Source: UBA8337 sp937907245 (GTDB taxonomy: Bacteria; Pseudomonadota; Alphaproteobacteria; RS24). From it: a DNA stretch of 64,000 bases. Within the stretch, counting starts at the first letter, position 1. The number at the start of each line of letters is the position of its first letter. The notes below the pieces were generated by a model. The model did no database searches. It was not told the origin of the DNA and saw nothing but the letters and a program-made list of their open reading frames with translations. A program made the position numbers and the translations under genes. Below are positions 1-7,667 of the stretch, one piece after another. The DNA lies in contig OZ244774.1 of the NCBI GenBank assembly GCA_965219485.1, forward strand, positions 1,612,001-1,676,000, read 5' to 3'.

Positions 1-1
1 T

Positions 2-667
2 ATTATTACTGGCCAAATCGTCAAAAGCTTAATTGAAATTTGCGAAAACTGTTCGAAGCTCAGTCTCATTCGATTTATAGAGAATGTAGGCCTCAAAGCC
101 GCAGGCCAAATCCCAAGCCGAATCCCAGGCCAAAGTAATGTGCCTCGGGTCGCCTCCCCGTTTTTTTCTCCAGCACCGGCCAAGCCAATGATGGCTTTAA
201 AAATCAACGCGGGGTCGGTGAAGGCGGATGTTTTCATTAATGGCGAGAACCTGGGTAAAGCTCCCCTCACGACAAATAAAGCCTATCTCGATGGGCAGAG
301 ATTAGACCTTTTGCTCCGCGCGCCGGGCTATCAAGATTTACGCCTCTCGCATATTGTTGGCAAAAGAGACACCAGATTGAGCAATTTGAAACTAGAGAAA
401 AGTCCGACGGCGCTTTATTTCGATAGCCAACCAAGGGGCGCAAGCATTTACATAAACAGCCAATTGATGGGCCAGACACCCGCTGAAATCGGGGCTTATA
501 AAGATGGCCAGAGACTTCGCATTCGCGTTGAGCGCGAGGGCTATAACGATTTTTCGCGGCGTCATCGAGTTGGCCAAGACGATATCAAATTAGGGCAAAT
601 TACTTTGCAAAGTTTGCTAACTAACTCTGGGGATGGTAAAAAAGTTAGAGTTCCGATGGGGTTTTAA
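2..667 (+). CDS. PEGA-repeat protein, 5' end outside the window
   Basis: The frame is open from base 2 without a stop, so the gene probably starts left of the window; about 221 residues are visible. Counting from base 2, two homologous PEGA-type repeats lie near residues 64-118 and 137-190. Both carry an I-N-(G/S)-x-x-(L/M)-G-x-(A/T)-P core and a later DGQRL and GY. PEGA domains are small beta-sandwich modules often found at the C-terminus of surface or kinase-linked proteins; what precedes them here is unseen. A GTG at 140 could start a 175-residue protein, but I see no ribosome binding site before it. A 12-bp triplicate inside the frame encodes a GQIP/SRIP/GQS linker. Confidence 0.7.
   Translation: MITGQIVKSLIEICENCSKLSLIRFIENVGLKAAGQIPSRIPGQSNVPRVASPFFSPAPAKPMMALKINAGSVKADVFINGENLGKAPLTTNKAYLDGQRLDLLLRAPGYQDLRLSHIVGKRDTRLSNLKLEKSPTALYFDSQPRGASIYINSQLMGQTPAEIGAYKDGQRLRIRVEREGYNDFSRRHRVGQDDIKLGQITLQSLLTNSGDGKKVRVPMGF
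102..137 (+). repeat. 12-bp tandem triplicate inside the PEGA gene frame
   Basis: Three adjacent 12-bp units, caggccaaatcc, caagccgaatcc and caggccaaagta, are read in frame as a four-residue proline-containing linker repeat. Confidence 0.6.
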
Positions 668-719
668 AAAATATGAATTTGTTTAAGCCTGAGTAAATTG
701 TTTTTGTGGAGTTAGGTTC

Positions 720-1592
720 ATGCGTTTTATTACTGTTTCAATAGTTTCGATCATGATGTCTTGGCCAGCTTTGGCCGGAGACTGGGGTGGCTCTCTTGCA
801 GTCCGTTCCGTCTATAATGACTTTCATATTTATTATGATGAACGCTCTTCTTCGGCAGGCCTGCAAGCCACCTTCGACGAGCTTGCTCTCACGGGAACTT
901 ATTCTTTCAACAAAAATTCAATTGCTGTTCAAGTGGCATCCAGCAGTGACCCGGATTTTGATAATTTCTGGGGCGGATCAGGTGCCTGGGATGCGAATGG
1001 AAATCCGTGTACTCCTGCAAGCTGCCCATTCACGGCCGAGCGCTCTGATTTCAACCTCACCTATACCCGCCAGCTCTCTAATGGGTTAAGCGCCTTTACA
1101 GGCTTTTACTCTGGCAGCGTCTCTTGGGAAGAAACAGCCGGCCGCAAATTTCGCGAAGCCGCAGGAAACAACGTACAAATCTCAAATATCTGCGAGGCTA
1201 ATGGTCAAAGCGTTGAAACAAAAGTTGAGTTTGAGAATGAAAACTTCGGCGTATTTGTGGGGGGAGCTTACACCCGACGCCTAACAGATCGCCTGTTCGG
1301 CACGGTTAAATTAGCCTTGATTTTAGATGGAGAAGCCGACGTTTCCGAAAAGTTTAGCTGTGCCGGTGGTGTAACACCTCTAATTGGCGACACCGGAAGC
1401 CTGTTTGAAGGCACGGCCAGTAGCTTCGGCCTCTCGGGCTATTATGTTATCAATGATTGGTCCGGTCTAAATTTTGCCTATGACACGAAAGAGTTTTCTT
1501 ATGACAATGGCATCGACTATTGGTCCGGTGGCACCGCGCGGACAGAAGAGAGCGTTGATATTACCTCGCTGTCTTATGTCATTAATTTCTGA
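720..1592 (+). CDS. predicted outer-membrane beta-barrel protein, family not recognised
   Basis: 290 residues. Residues 1-19 look like a signal peptide ending ALA before GDWGG. The mature part is rich in alternating hydrophobic and aromatic strands and ends in YVINF, with the C-terminal phenylalanine typical of barrels assembled by the BAM machinery. Two cysteine pairs (CTPASC near residue 97 and two further Cys in the second half) may form periplasmic or loop disulfides. A purine-rich gtggagttag precedes the ATG. It stands alone between the PEGA gene and tRNA-Arg. I cannot name a substrate; porin-like or adhesin-like roles are both possible. Confidence 0.6.
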   Translation: MRFITVSIVSIMMSWPALAGDWGGSLAVRSVYNDFHIYYDERSSSAGLQATFDELALTGTYSFNKNSIAVQVASSSDPDFDNFWGGSGAWDANGNPCTPASCPFTAERSDFNLTYTRQLSNGLSAFTGFYSGSVSWEETAGRKFREAAGNNVQISNICEANGQSVETKVEFENENFGVFVGGAYTRRLTDRLFGTVKLALILDGEADVSEKFSCAGGVTPLIGDTGSLFEGTASSFGLSGYYVINDWSGLNFAYDTKEFSYDNGIDYWSGGTARTEESVDITSLSYVINF

Positions 1593-1662
1593 GGTCAATG
1601 GCCTAAAAGCAGGTCGCCGAGAAACCTCATATCCTGAATAAAATGAACCCTGCAAGCGGGCC

Positions 1663-1698
1663 CGTGACAGGGTGTGTGACTTGGCGTGTGACTGGGCG
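1663..1698 (+). repeat. 12-bp tandem triplicate downstream of the barrel gene
   Basis: Three adjacent 12-bp units, CGTGACAGGGTG, TGTGACTTGGCG and TGTGACTGGGCG. They lie in the 211-bp stretch between the barrel gene and tRNA-Arg, where I see no other gene. Confidence 0.5.
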
Positions 1699-1803
1699 TA
1701 TATATTGCGCCAACCCGCAACTTTGCGCGCGCAGCTTTTCATATCCTCGAATGAAGGATTAAATTGGCTTACGCCGTCAAACACGGTTCTTGAAAAGGGG
1801 AAA

Positions 1804-1880
1804 TGGTGCACCGGGGAAGATTCGAACTCCCGACCCCCAGATTCGTAGTCTGGTGCTCTATCCAGCTGAGCTACCGGTGC
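1804..1880 (-). tRNA. tRNA-Arg (anticodon ACG)
   Basis: Read on the minus strand, the gene starts GCACCGG, has the D-arm AGCTCAGCTGGATAGAGC, a CCAGA/TCTGG anticodon stem around the loop CTACGAA (anticodon ACG), a GTTCGAATC T-loop, and closes with CCGGTGC, discriminator A and an encoded CCA. The 77-nt cloverleaf is complete. The first anticodon base is presumably edited to inosine, as for other bacterial ACG tRNAs. Confidence 0.97.
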
Positions 1881-1892
1881 GTTGGTTTCAGG

Positions 1893-1921
1893 TTTGTAGT
1901 CTGTGCTCGAAGTGATTGCAA
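1893..1921 (-). promoter_or_regulatory. possible promoter of tRNA-Arg
   Basis: On the minus strand, TTGCAA at 1916-1921 and TACAAA at 1893-1898 are 17 bp apart and end 12 bp before the first tRNA base. It is a fair match to a housekeeping sigma promoter by spacing; the hexamers are not perfect. Confidence 0.4.
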
Positions 1922-1933
1922 GTGTAAATCAAT

Positions 1934-2980
1934 CTAGCGGCCAAAGCGGTCGTGATAGGCCTGACAATCCCCCAATTGACGCGCATGCCAAATGGCACGG
2001 GCGCTAGCGCGGGACACACAATCCGCCGCTAGGGCGCCAAGCTCAGCCAAAGCGAGAGGACGCTGGTCTTCGTTTTCGCTTAGTTTCTCAGCCCCCGTCG
2101 CCAAAACAAAAAGACAATCGCCATCGAAAGGCGTGTGTATCGGGCGCACGGCACGCGCCAGACCATCTTGCGCCATAATCGCCACGCGCTTGGCTTCCGC
2201 GACCGTTAAATCGGCGGCCACCGCCACTACCCCGATGCTGGTATTGCCCAAAGCGCCGGCTATCTTGGAGCCTTGGAAAGGATGCCCACTTGCATCACAG
2301 GGCTGACTTGCTAAAGCTGGCAAGCCGAATTCCAATTGGTCTTGATAGACTAACGCCTGCGGCTGGGCCCAAAACCGACCCGCCGCATCGACCAGACTGC
2401 CAAGCGGATTGGCGGCAATAAGCGCCCCTACTTTGACACGGCCCCCTATTTGCGTGGAAGCACTGCCGAGCCCACCTTTAAGTTGGCCAGCCTGTGCGCC
2501 ATAGCCGGCGCCTATATTGCCAAGTTCGAAATCGACACTTGCCTGTTGATAGGCCGTGCGCCCCAAGGCAGCATAGGGCGGGCTCTCGCCCCAAGTCTTA
2601 TCGCCTCCATTGGCGACATCAAATAAAATGGCAGCCGGCACAATGGGAGACGGCACGGGCGCTCCGGTCGGAAACCCGCGACCTTGGGCGCCCATCGCAG
2701 CCGTGACGCCCGAAGCCGCATCTAGCCCGTAAACCGAGCCGCCCGACAACACGATGGCGTCTGCTTTATCTACTAAGGTTCCCGGCTGTAAAGCATCTGT
2801 CTCGCGGGTGCCTGGCCCACCGCCTGGCACAGAGACGCTGACCACGGCGGGGCTATCTGGCAAAATAACGCTAACACCCGTTCGCGCCACTTCATCTATG
2901 GCATGGCCGACACGCAAGCCAGTAATATCGGTAATGAGATTGCGTGGGCCCGGCGCTAATTTTGAAGTTTGCTGTGTCAT
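1934..2980 (-). CDS. P1-family peptidase (DmpA/BapA-like aminopeptidase)
   Basis: 348 residues from the ATG at 2980; an in-frame ATG 14 codons upstream is possible but adds an unconserved tail. P1 peptidases are N-terminal-nucleophile enzymes that release N-terminal residues, including D- and beta-amino acids, after self-cleavage at a Gly-Ser bond. The expected junction is visible as LKGGLGSAS near residues 168-175, with Ser173 the likely nucleophile. GGGPGTRETD near 53-62 and LSGGSVYGLDAASG near 78-91 are typical of the family. No signal peptide is evident, so a cytoplasmic site is likely. It may share a transcript with the kinase gene upstream. Confidence 0.85.
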   Translation of the reverse strand: MTQQTSKLAPGPRNLITDITGLRVGHAIDEVARTGVSVILPDSPAVVSVSVPGGGPGTRETDALQPGTLVDKADAIVLSGGSVYGLDAASGVTAAMGAQGRGFPTGAPVPSPIVPAAILFDVANGGDKTWGESPPYAALGRTAYQQASVDFELGNIGAGYGAQAGQLKGGLGSASTQIGGRVKVGALIAANPLGSLVDAAGRFWAQPQALVYQDQLEFGLPALASQPCDASGHPFQGSKIAGALGNTSIGVVAVAADLTVAEAKRVAIMAQDGLARAVRPIHTPFDGDCLFVLATGAEKLSENEDQRPLALAELGALAADCVSRASARAIWHARQLGDCQAYHDRFGR

Positions 2981-3058
2981 AAACCAAGATATAGCACGAA
3001 TGCCTATCGCGAGACCACACACGAGAGCGGGCTCTAACTTGCGCCGTGAGGTGCCAAG

Positions 3059-4546
3059 TTAAGCGGCGGAGGAACTCATATCTGATTTTTCCGCATAAAT
3101 ATCTTCTGGGGTCACTGGGTCGATGGCATCGCGTGGCGCGCCAGGGCTGGCATGCGGCAAGGATATTTTAAACTGCGTGCCCCCTTCATCCGACTTCACA
3201 ATATGAATTCTTCCGCCATGCCAACTCACCAGATCGATAACAATCTTCAGCCCGAGCCCCATACCATCAGGGCGCCCGAAACCGCTCATATGTGGCATTA
3301 ATAAAGTGCCTTTAGAGGGTGTGTTGGGCAGACCCGGGCCCGTGTCTGAGAGAAAAATAGAGCACATTTCGTCATCGCTTTCCGCTGTTACACGCAGCAT
3401 CATGGGGCCACTGTCTGACCCTTTCATGGCCTGCACCGCATTCAACGCCAAATTGTAGATGATGCGGAACATAAGCGTTCTTTCCGCCACGACATTTACC
3501 TCTTCATCGCAATCATTGATCAACTCAACCTTTCGGCGTGGGTCGTGCAGGCGCACAAAGTTTAACGCGTCCGCAACAATGGGCTCCAAGCTTTGGCTGC
3601 TCACGACAATGTTTTTGCGCTTTTGACTGGTATATAGCGACGCCCATTCGGCCAAGGACAGAGCTTTCTCGATCGCCGCCGTTAGACGGTCGCCAATTCG
3701 GCGCTCTTTATCGCTCGCCCCTTGCTTCAATTGATCCGCGTTCAATTGCAAAACAGCCAAAAGATTGCGCATGTCATGGGCCAAAAAGCTAGCGCCCGCG
3801 CCCAGAGACGCAAGTCGCGCCTGTTCATCAATATGGTCTTGCATCCGCGTTTGAAAATTATCCAAGGAGGCAAATAAGTTTTGTTTGTCTGCTCCCGCGT
3901 CTATTCGGCCAAGGGCCGTGCTACCATAGAGGCGGACAAATAGATCATCCAAAGTGTTCACCACCATGCGCTGCAGGGCATAGGGAAACACTAAAGCAAG
4001 CACCAGGCTTACTAAAACGATGGGCGAGAGAGCAATAATGCTATTGCGCTTGATCGCCTCTTGAAAAACACCATAGCTGGCAATCGCCCGAATGTTTTCA
4101 CCACCGGGCACAGAAGTATCATAAATCGCAAATAGCTTGTCGGGTGGGCAGCCGAAAATTCGACTTATCCGTAACAGACTTTCTAGCGGAGAAACGCCTT
4201 GAAGCGAAAAAGTCTCTACAATCTCGCCAAACGGCGGGCTGGTTACCAACCAAATGTAACTGGAATCGTTCGCTTCTGCAGATCTTAATTCAATGCCCGC
4301 CAAAGGCAGCGCCTGCGATTCCATGGAAGACAATCGGCTGCCAGGTGTCTGGAGGCTACCTATCTGAGATAAAACAACCGCTTGTTCTGCGGTTACCTGA
4401 AGTTTGCGATGAAGCAATTCACCGATAATAAAGGGCGCAATGGTGAGGGCCGCAAACAACAAAATGCACATCGTTAGAAACGTGGCACGACCCGGCAAGT
4501 TTGGTAAATTTACCGCATGCGCCTTTCTCGAAAAAATCGACGCCAT
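3059..4546 (-). CDS. membrane sensor histidine kinase, orphan
   Basis: 495 residues. Transmembrane segments at about 21-43 and 170-193 frame a sensory region of about 125 residues. The dimerisation/phosphoacceptor helix follows, with His257 in FLAHDMRNLL. The ATPase domain has an N-box (NLALNAVQAM near 365-374), a G1 box DTGPGLP (401-407) and a G2 box GMGLGLKI (428-435). No response regulator is encoded nearby, so its partner is elsewhere. The signal it senses is unknown: the sensory part contains no domain I can name. Confidence 0.88.
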   Translation of the reverse strand: MASIFSRKAHAVNLPNLPGRATFLTMCILLFAALTIAPFIIGELLHRKLQVTAEQAVVLSQIGSLQTPGSRLSSMESQALPLAGIELRSAEANDSSYIWLVTSPPFGEIVETFSLQGVSPLESLLRISRIFGCPPDKLFAIYDTSVPGGENIRAIASYGVFQEAIKRNSIIALSPIVLVSLVLALVFPYALQRMVVNTLDDLFVRLYGSTALGRIDAGADKQNLFASLDNFQTRMQDHIDEQARLASLGAGASFLAHDMRNLLAVLQLNADQLKQGASDKERRIGDRLTAAIEKALSLAEWASLYTSQKRKNIVVSSQSLEPIVADALNFVRLHDPRRKVELINDCDEEVNVVAERTLMFRIIYNLALNAVQAMKGSDSGPMMLRVTAESDDEMCSIFLSDTGPGLPNTPSKGTLLMPHMSGFGRPDGMGLGLKIVIDLVSWHGGRIHIVKSDEGGTQFKISLPHASPGAPRDAIDPVTPEDIYAEKSDMSSSAA

Positions 4547-4622
4547 TTTACAAAACCTCTCAACGCAAAATTACTCAACTAAAACTGAAGAGCAAAATAC
4601 GCTTACGGAGGTTAATAAAAGT

Positions 4623-6071
4623 TTAACGGCGGAAGAAAGATAAGACCCCAATGATTTTGCGCATACGCGGGCTGAATAGGCTTGGCGTGTAATAGTCCCC
4701 CGCCGCCCGCTTTGAAGCTTCGCCGCGTGTCGGGTAAGGCGACACCACACCCGCCATGGCAGAAATGGAAAGACCCTGTGTTAGCGCCAGCGTCCACACA
4801 GCCAGCAAATCGCCCGCGCCTTGGCCAACAATGGAAGCCCCTAAAATTTTACCTTTGCGCGTCGTAATTACCTTCACCATGCCGCGCATATCGCGCTCGG
4901 CTCGGGCCCGATCGTTTTCTTCAAACGGCCAGCGCAAAACTTTAATTTTGCCATGGGTCGCGCGCGCTTGCGCCTCACTAAGCCCTACAGAGGCTAATTC
5001 TGGGTTGGTAAATGTCACACGCGGAAGCGCCGCATAACTGGCCTTTGCGGGCAAGAAAAACAGAATGTTACGAATGACCAGACCCGCATGATAGCCCGCC
5101 GCATGGGTAAATTGCGGCCCGCCCGAAACATCGCCAATCGCAAATATTTTTTTATTTCGGGTACGCATCCGCGCATCCACCAGAATATGCGGCGCCTGCG
5201 TGTCACTAAGCCGGACGCCCGCTTTCTCCGCGTCGAGCCCATCAATATTGGCCGCACGACCGGCCGCCACCAATAGGGCGTCGCCAGAAACTTCCTGCGT
5301 CGTCTCGCCTTGCTGCACCTGCAGCGTAATTTTTTGGCTGGCGCCCGTGCCCTCACAGCTTGCGGCCTTTACCTTGGCGCCTTCCAGCAAGCTCACGCCA
5401 TCGTCGAGCAATTGTTGGCGCACAGGCGCGGTTAATTCCGGGTCTTCGCGGCCTAACAATTGCAGCCCTTCAACGATAGTGACTTCCGAGCCCAACCGCC
5501 GAAACGCCTGCGCCATTTCTGCGCCAATTGGCCCGCCGCCAATAATCATCAGATGCTTGGGCTGAGTTTGCAGCTCAAAAATCGTCTCATTGGTGAGATA
5601 AGGAACAGATTTCAACCCTTTAATGGCCGGAATAGCCGCCGCCGACCCCGTGGCGATAACAAAGCGTTTGGCGCGGATGGTGGTGCTTCCAGCCTTCAGG
5701 GTTTTCGCGTCCAAAAACTTGCCTTTTGCCTCGATAACCTGGACGCCAAGGCCGGAAAACCGTTCCACACTATCCATCGGCTCTATGCTTTGGATGACCT
5801 CGCGGACATGCGCCATAACTTTGGCAAAATCGACTTTCACTTTTTCTTCGGAGAGCCCAAAGGCTGCATTATTTTGACTGGCTTGAGCGCGATGCGCGGC
5901 GGCCAATAAAGCTTTGGACGGAACGCACCCATAGTTTAAGCAATCACCGCCCATTTTATGGCCTTCGACCAAAACCACTTGAGCGCCCATTTGCGCCGCT
6001 CCCGCGGCCACCGAAAGACCGCCTGAACCGCCGCCAATTACGCAGATGTCTGTCTCTATATGTTGCGCCAT
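4623..6071 (-). CDS. FAD-dependent pyridine nucleotide-disulfide oxidoreductase (MerA/Lpd-like)
   Basis: 482 residues. The FAD motif GGGSGG (13-18), the redox-active disulfide GGDCLNYGCVPSK (Cys44, Cys49), a second dinucleotide-binding GGGPIGAE near 177 and the AIGDVSGG FAD loop place it in the glutathione reductase/dihydrolipoyl dehydrogenase superfamily. In the C-terminal dimer domain the usual H-x-x-P-T-x-x-E signature reads S-P-Y-P-T-R-G-E: the catalytic base His is Ser, so it is unlikely to be a normal dihydrolipoyl dehydrogenase. It is preceded by a TVP38 gene 64 bp upstream on the same strand, a pairing seen in other bacteria. Substrate unknown. Confidence 0.85.
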   Translation of the reverse strand: MAQHIETDICVIGGGSGGLSVAAGAAQMGAQVVLVEGHKMGGDCLNYGCVPSKALLAAAHRAQASQNNAAFGLSEEKVKVDFAKVMAHVREVIQSIEPMDSVERFSGLGVQVIEAKGKFLDAKTLKAGSTTIRAKRFVIATGSAAAIPAIKGLKSVPYLTNETIFELQTQPKHLMIIGGGPIGAEMAQAFRRLGSEVTIVEGLQLLGREDPELTAPVRQQLLDDGVSLLEGAKVKAASCEGTGASQKITLQVQQGETTQEVSGDALLVAAGRAANIDGLDAEKAGVRLSDTQAPHILVDARMRTRNKKIFAIGDVSGGPQFTHAAGYHAGLVIRNILFFLPAKASYAALPRVTFTNPELASVGLSEAQARATHGKIKVLRWPFEENDRARAERDMRGMVKVITTRKGKILGASIVGQGAGDLLAVWTLALTQGLSISAMAGVVSPYPTRGEASKRAAGDYYTPSLFSPRMRKIIGVLSFFRR

Positions 6072-6135
6072 GATTTTCTTCCTTAGATTTTTTTTAACAT
6101 TTTTGGGTCTTTACCCCTTTTAGCCAGAGGGTAAC

Positions 6136-6897
6136 TTACCCTTTGAAACGCCGCCAAACCATAGGGGCCAAAGATAAAACCGCCAAACCGACGAGCGGTA
6201 ATAAGATTTCTGGGCTCGTCATAACACTTAAATCGGGCTGTTTGCCAGATTGTAAAACCACCGAGATACCGTTGCCAATAGAGGCAAAAACAAAGGTGCC
6301 GGGCATAATACCGAAAAACGTTGTGAGTAAAAATACCGGATAGCGAACCCCAACCAAAGCGGCGCCCAAATTGACAATGAAAAACGGAAACACCGGCAAT
6401 AACCGCAAGATGAACAAATAAGACAGGGCGTCTCGGTTGAAGGAAGCTTCAAATTTCTGCAAAGCGGGGCCCGCACGAGCGCGCAAAGCATCGCCCATAA
6501 TAAAGCGCGCCGCCACAAACAGGCCACTGGCGCCCAAAGTCGCGCCCATGACAATCAGCAAACCGCCAGTCCACGTGCCAAACATCAAGCCACCCGCCAA
6601 ACTTAGCCAAACCGCGCCTGGCAAAGAAAACGTCACGGACACAACATAGATCATCATATAGGCCAATCCCGTCAGAACTGGATTGTTGCTGACGGCGCGT
6701 TTTAAGGCCGCCTCGTTTTCTGCCAACCCCTGATAGCTGATTAATGTATCGAGATCATAGGCGAAGAAAAGGGCTATCAGGCCGGCAAAGGCGCCCAGCG
6801 CGAGGAACCGCGGTAGCGAAGATTTGGTCTTTGATTTTGGCTGTGGTTCTGGCTGTGATTCCGACCGTGAAGCAGGCTCTTTTTCTTTGTCTGACAT
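6136..6897 (-). CDS. TVP38/TMEM64 (DedA-superfamily) membrane protein
   Basis: 253 residues from the ATG at 6897, chosen because AAGAGA lies just before it; longer in-frame starts add unconserved sequence. After a charged Pro/Glu/Lys tail (1-30) come about six hydrophobic segments, with the family's re-entrant glycine-rich stretch near 99-132 (LAGGLMFG, GATLGASGLFVAAR) and FILRLLPVFPFFIVN near 162-176. The superfamily includes lipid scramblase-like and transporter proteins. The downstream flavoprotein reductase is probably co-transcribed with it. Substrate and direction of transport are not evident. Confidence 0.88.
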   Translation of the reverse strand: MSDKEKEPASRSESQPEPQPKSKTKSSLPRFLALGAFAGLIALFFAYDLDTLISYQGLAENEAALKRAVSNNPVLTGLAYMMIYVVSVTFSLPGAVWLSLAGGLMFGTWTGGLLIVMGATLGASGLFVAARFIMGDALRARAGPALQKFEASFNRDALSYLFILRLLPVFPFFIVNLGAALVGVRYPVFLLTTFFGIMPGTFVFASIGNGISVVLQSGKQPDLSVMTSPEILLPLVGLAVLSLAPMVWRRFKG

Positions 6898-7030
6898 AAT
6901 CTCTTCTTTTCCATCTCTTTCAAAGTTGACTTTGTGCTCATTATTAGCTACATCCGCCCAAGATATACAAGGGCTTAGATAACGAAGTTGTCTGGGTCTT
7001 GGACCAAATATTGTGACAGACCAGACAACA

Positions 7031-7044
7031 GGCATTTGAATGCC
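7031..7044. promoter_or_regulatory. palindrome between divergent TVP38 and rpmH genes
   Basis: GGCATTTGAATGCC is a perfect inverted repeat with a 2-bp centre, in the region from which TVP38 and rpmH are transcribed apart. It could be a protein-binding site; there is no direct evidence. Confidence 0.25.
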
Positions 7045-7082
7045 TTACTCTATTGTTCTGGTCTTTTGAAGGAGTGGACGAC

Positions 7083-7217
7083 GTGAAAAGAACTTTCCAA
7101 CCAAGCAATCTGGTGCGCGCACGCCGCCATGGTTTCCGTTCGCGCATGGCCACCAAGGGCGGACGTCTTGTCTTAGCTCGTCGGCGTGCCCGTGGCCGCA
7201 AGCGGCTATCTGCTTAA
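7083..7217 (+). CDS. rpmH: 50S ribosomal protein L34
   Basis: 44 residues starting at GTG with GAAGGAG upstream. The product reads VKRTFQPSNLVRARRHGF at the start and ends RRARGRKRLSA, the full-length L34 signature of a small basic protein in the large ribosomal subunit. It lies 9 bp ahead of rnpA, the near-universal bacterial arrangement. Confidence 0.97.
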   Translation: MKRTFQPSNLVRARRHGFRSRMATKGGRLVLARRRARGRKRLSA

Positions 7218-7226
7218 GCTCGTAGC

Positions 7227-7604
7227 ATGACCCAAGCTGGCACGGCGCTATCTTCTTTGCGCGTCCGGAGAGACTATTTGGCTGCCGCAAAAGCAGGCAA
7301 ACAAGTGCGCCAAGGCTTTGTCTTACAAGCCCGCGAACGCGAGGCCCAAGAGCCCACAAACACCCCTATTCGTTTCGGCCTAACGGCCAGCAAAAAAACT
7401 GGCAATGCGGTAATGCGAAACCGCATCCGCCGTCGTTTACGGGCGCTCGCAAAAGAAATTTTGCCGCATCACGGAACCGCAGGTTTTGATTATGTTATGA
7501 TTGGGCGGGTTCATACGGCGCCGCGCGACTGGACAGACTTGCAAAAAGATTTACGCTCGGCCCTCAAAGCCATCCATCAAAATGAAGCCCAAAATAAGGC
7601 CTGA
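7227..7604 (+). CDS. rnpA: ribonuclease P protein component
   Basis: 125 residues. The RNR motif region NAVMRNRIRRRLR and the preceding RFGLTASKKTG are diagnostic of the protein subunit that helps the RNase P RNA cut tRNA 5' leaders. The order rpmH-rnpA-yidC is conserved. The small yidD gene often found between rnpA and yidC is absent; only 63 bp separate them. The stop codon lies in the first of two imperfect 13-bp tandem units. Confidence 0.96.
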   Translation: MTQAGTALSSLRVRRDYLAAAKAGKQVRQGFVLQAREREAQEPTNTPIRFGLTASKKTGNAVMRNRIRRRLRALAKEILPHHGTAGFDYVMIGRVHTAPRDWTDLQKDLRSALKAIHQNEAQNKA

Positions 7605-7619
7605 AAATTAAGCCTGAAA
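7594..7619 (+). repeat. 13-bp tandem duplication across the rnpA stop codon
   Basis: ATAAGGCCTGAAA is followed directly by ATTAAGCCTGAAA (11 of 13 identical). The first copy contains the rnpA stop. Confidence 0.5.
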
Positions 7620-7667
7620 GCGCGGCGAGCCAGCCGTTAAATTATTAGGGGCCCTAGGAGAGATACG

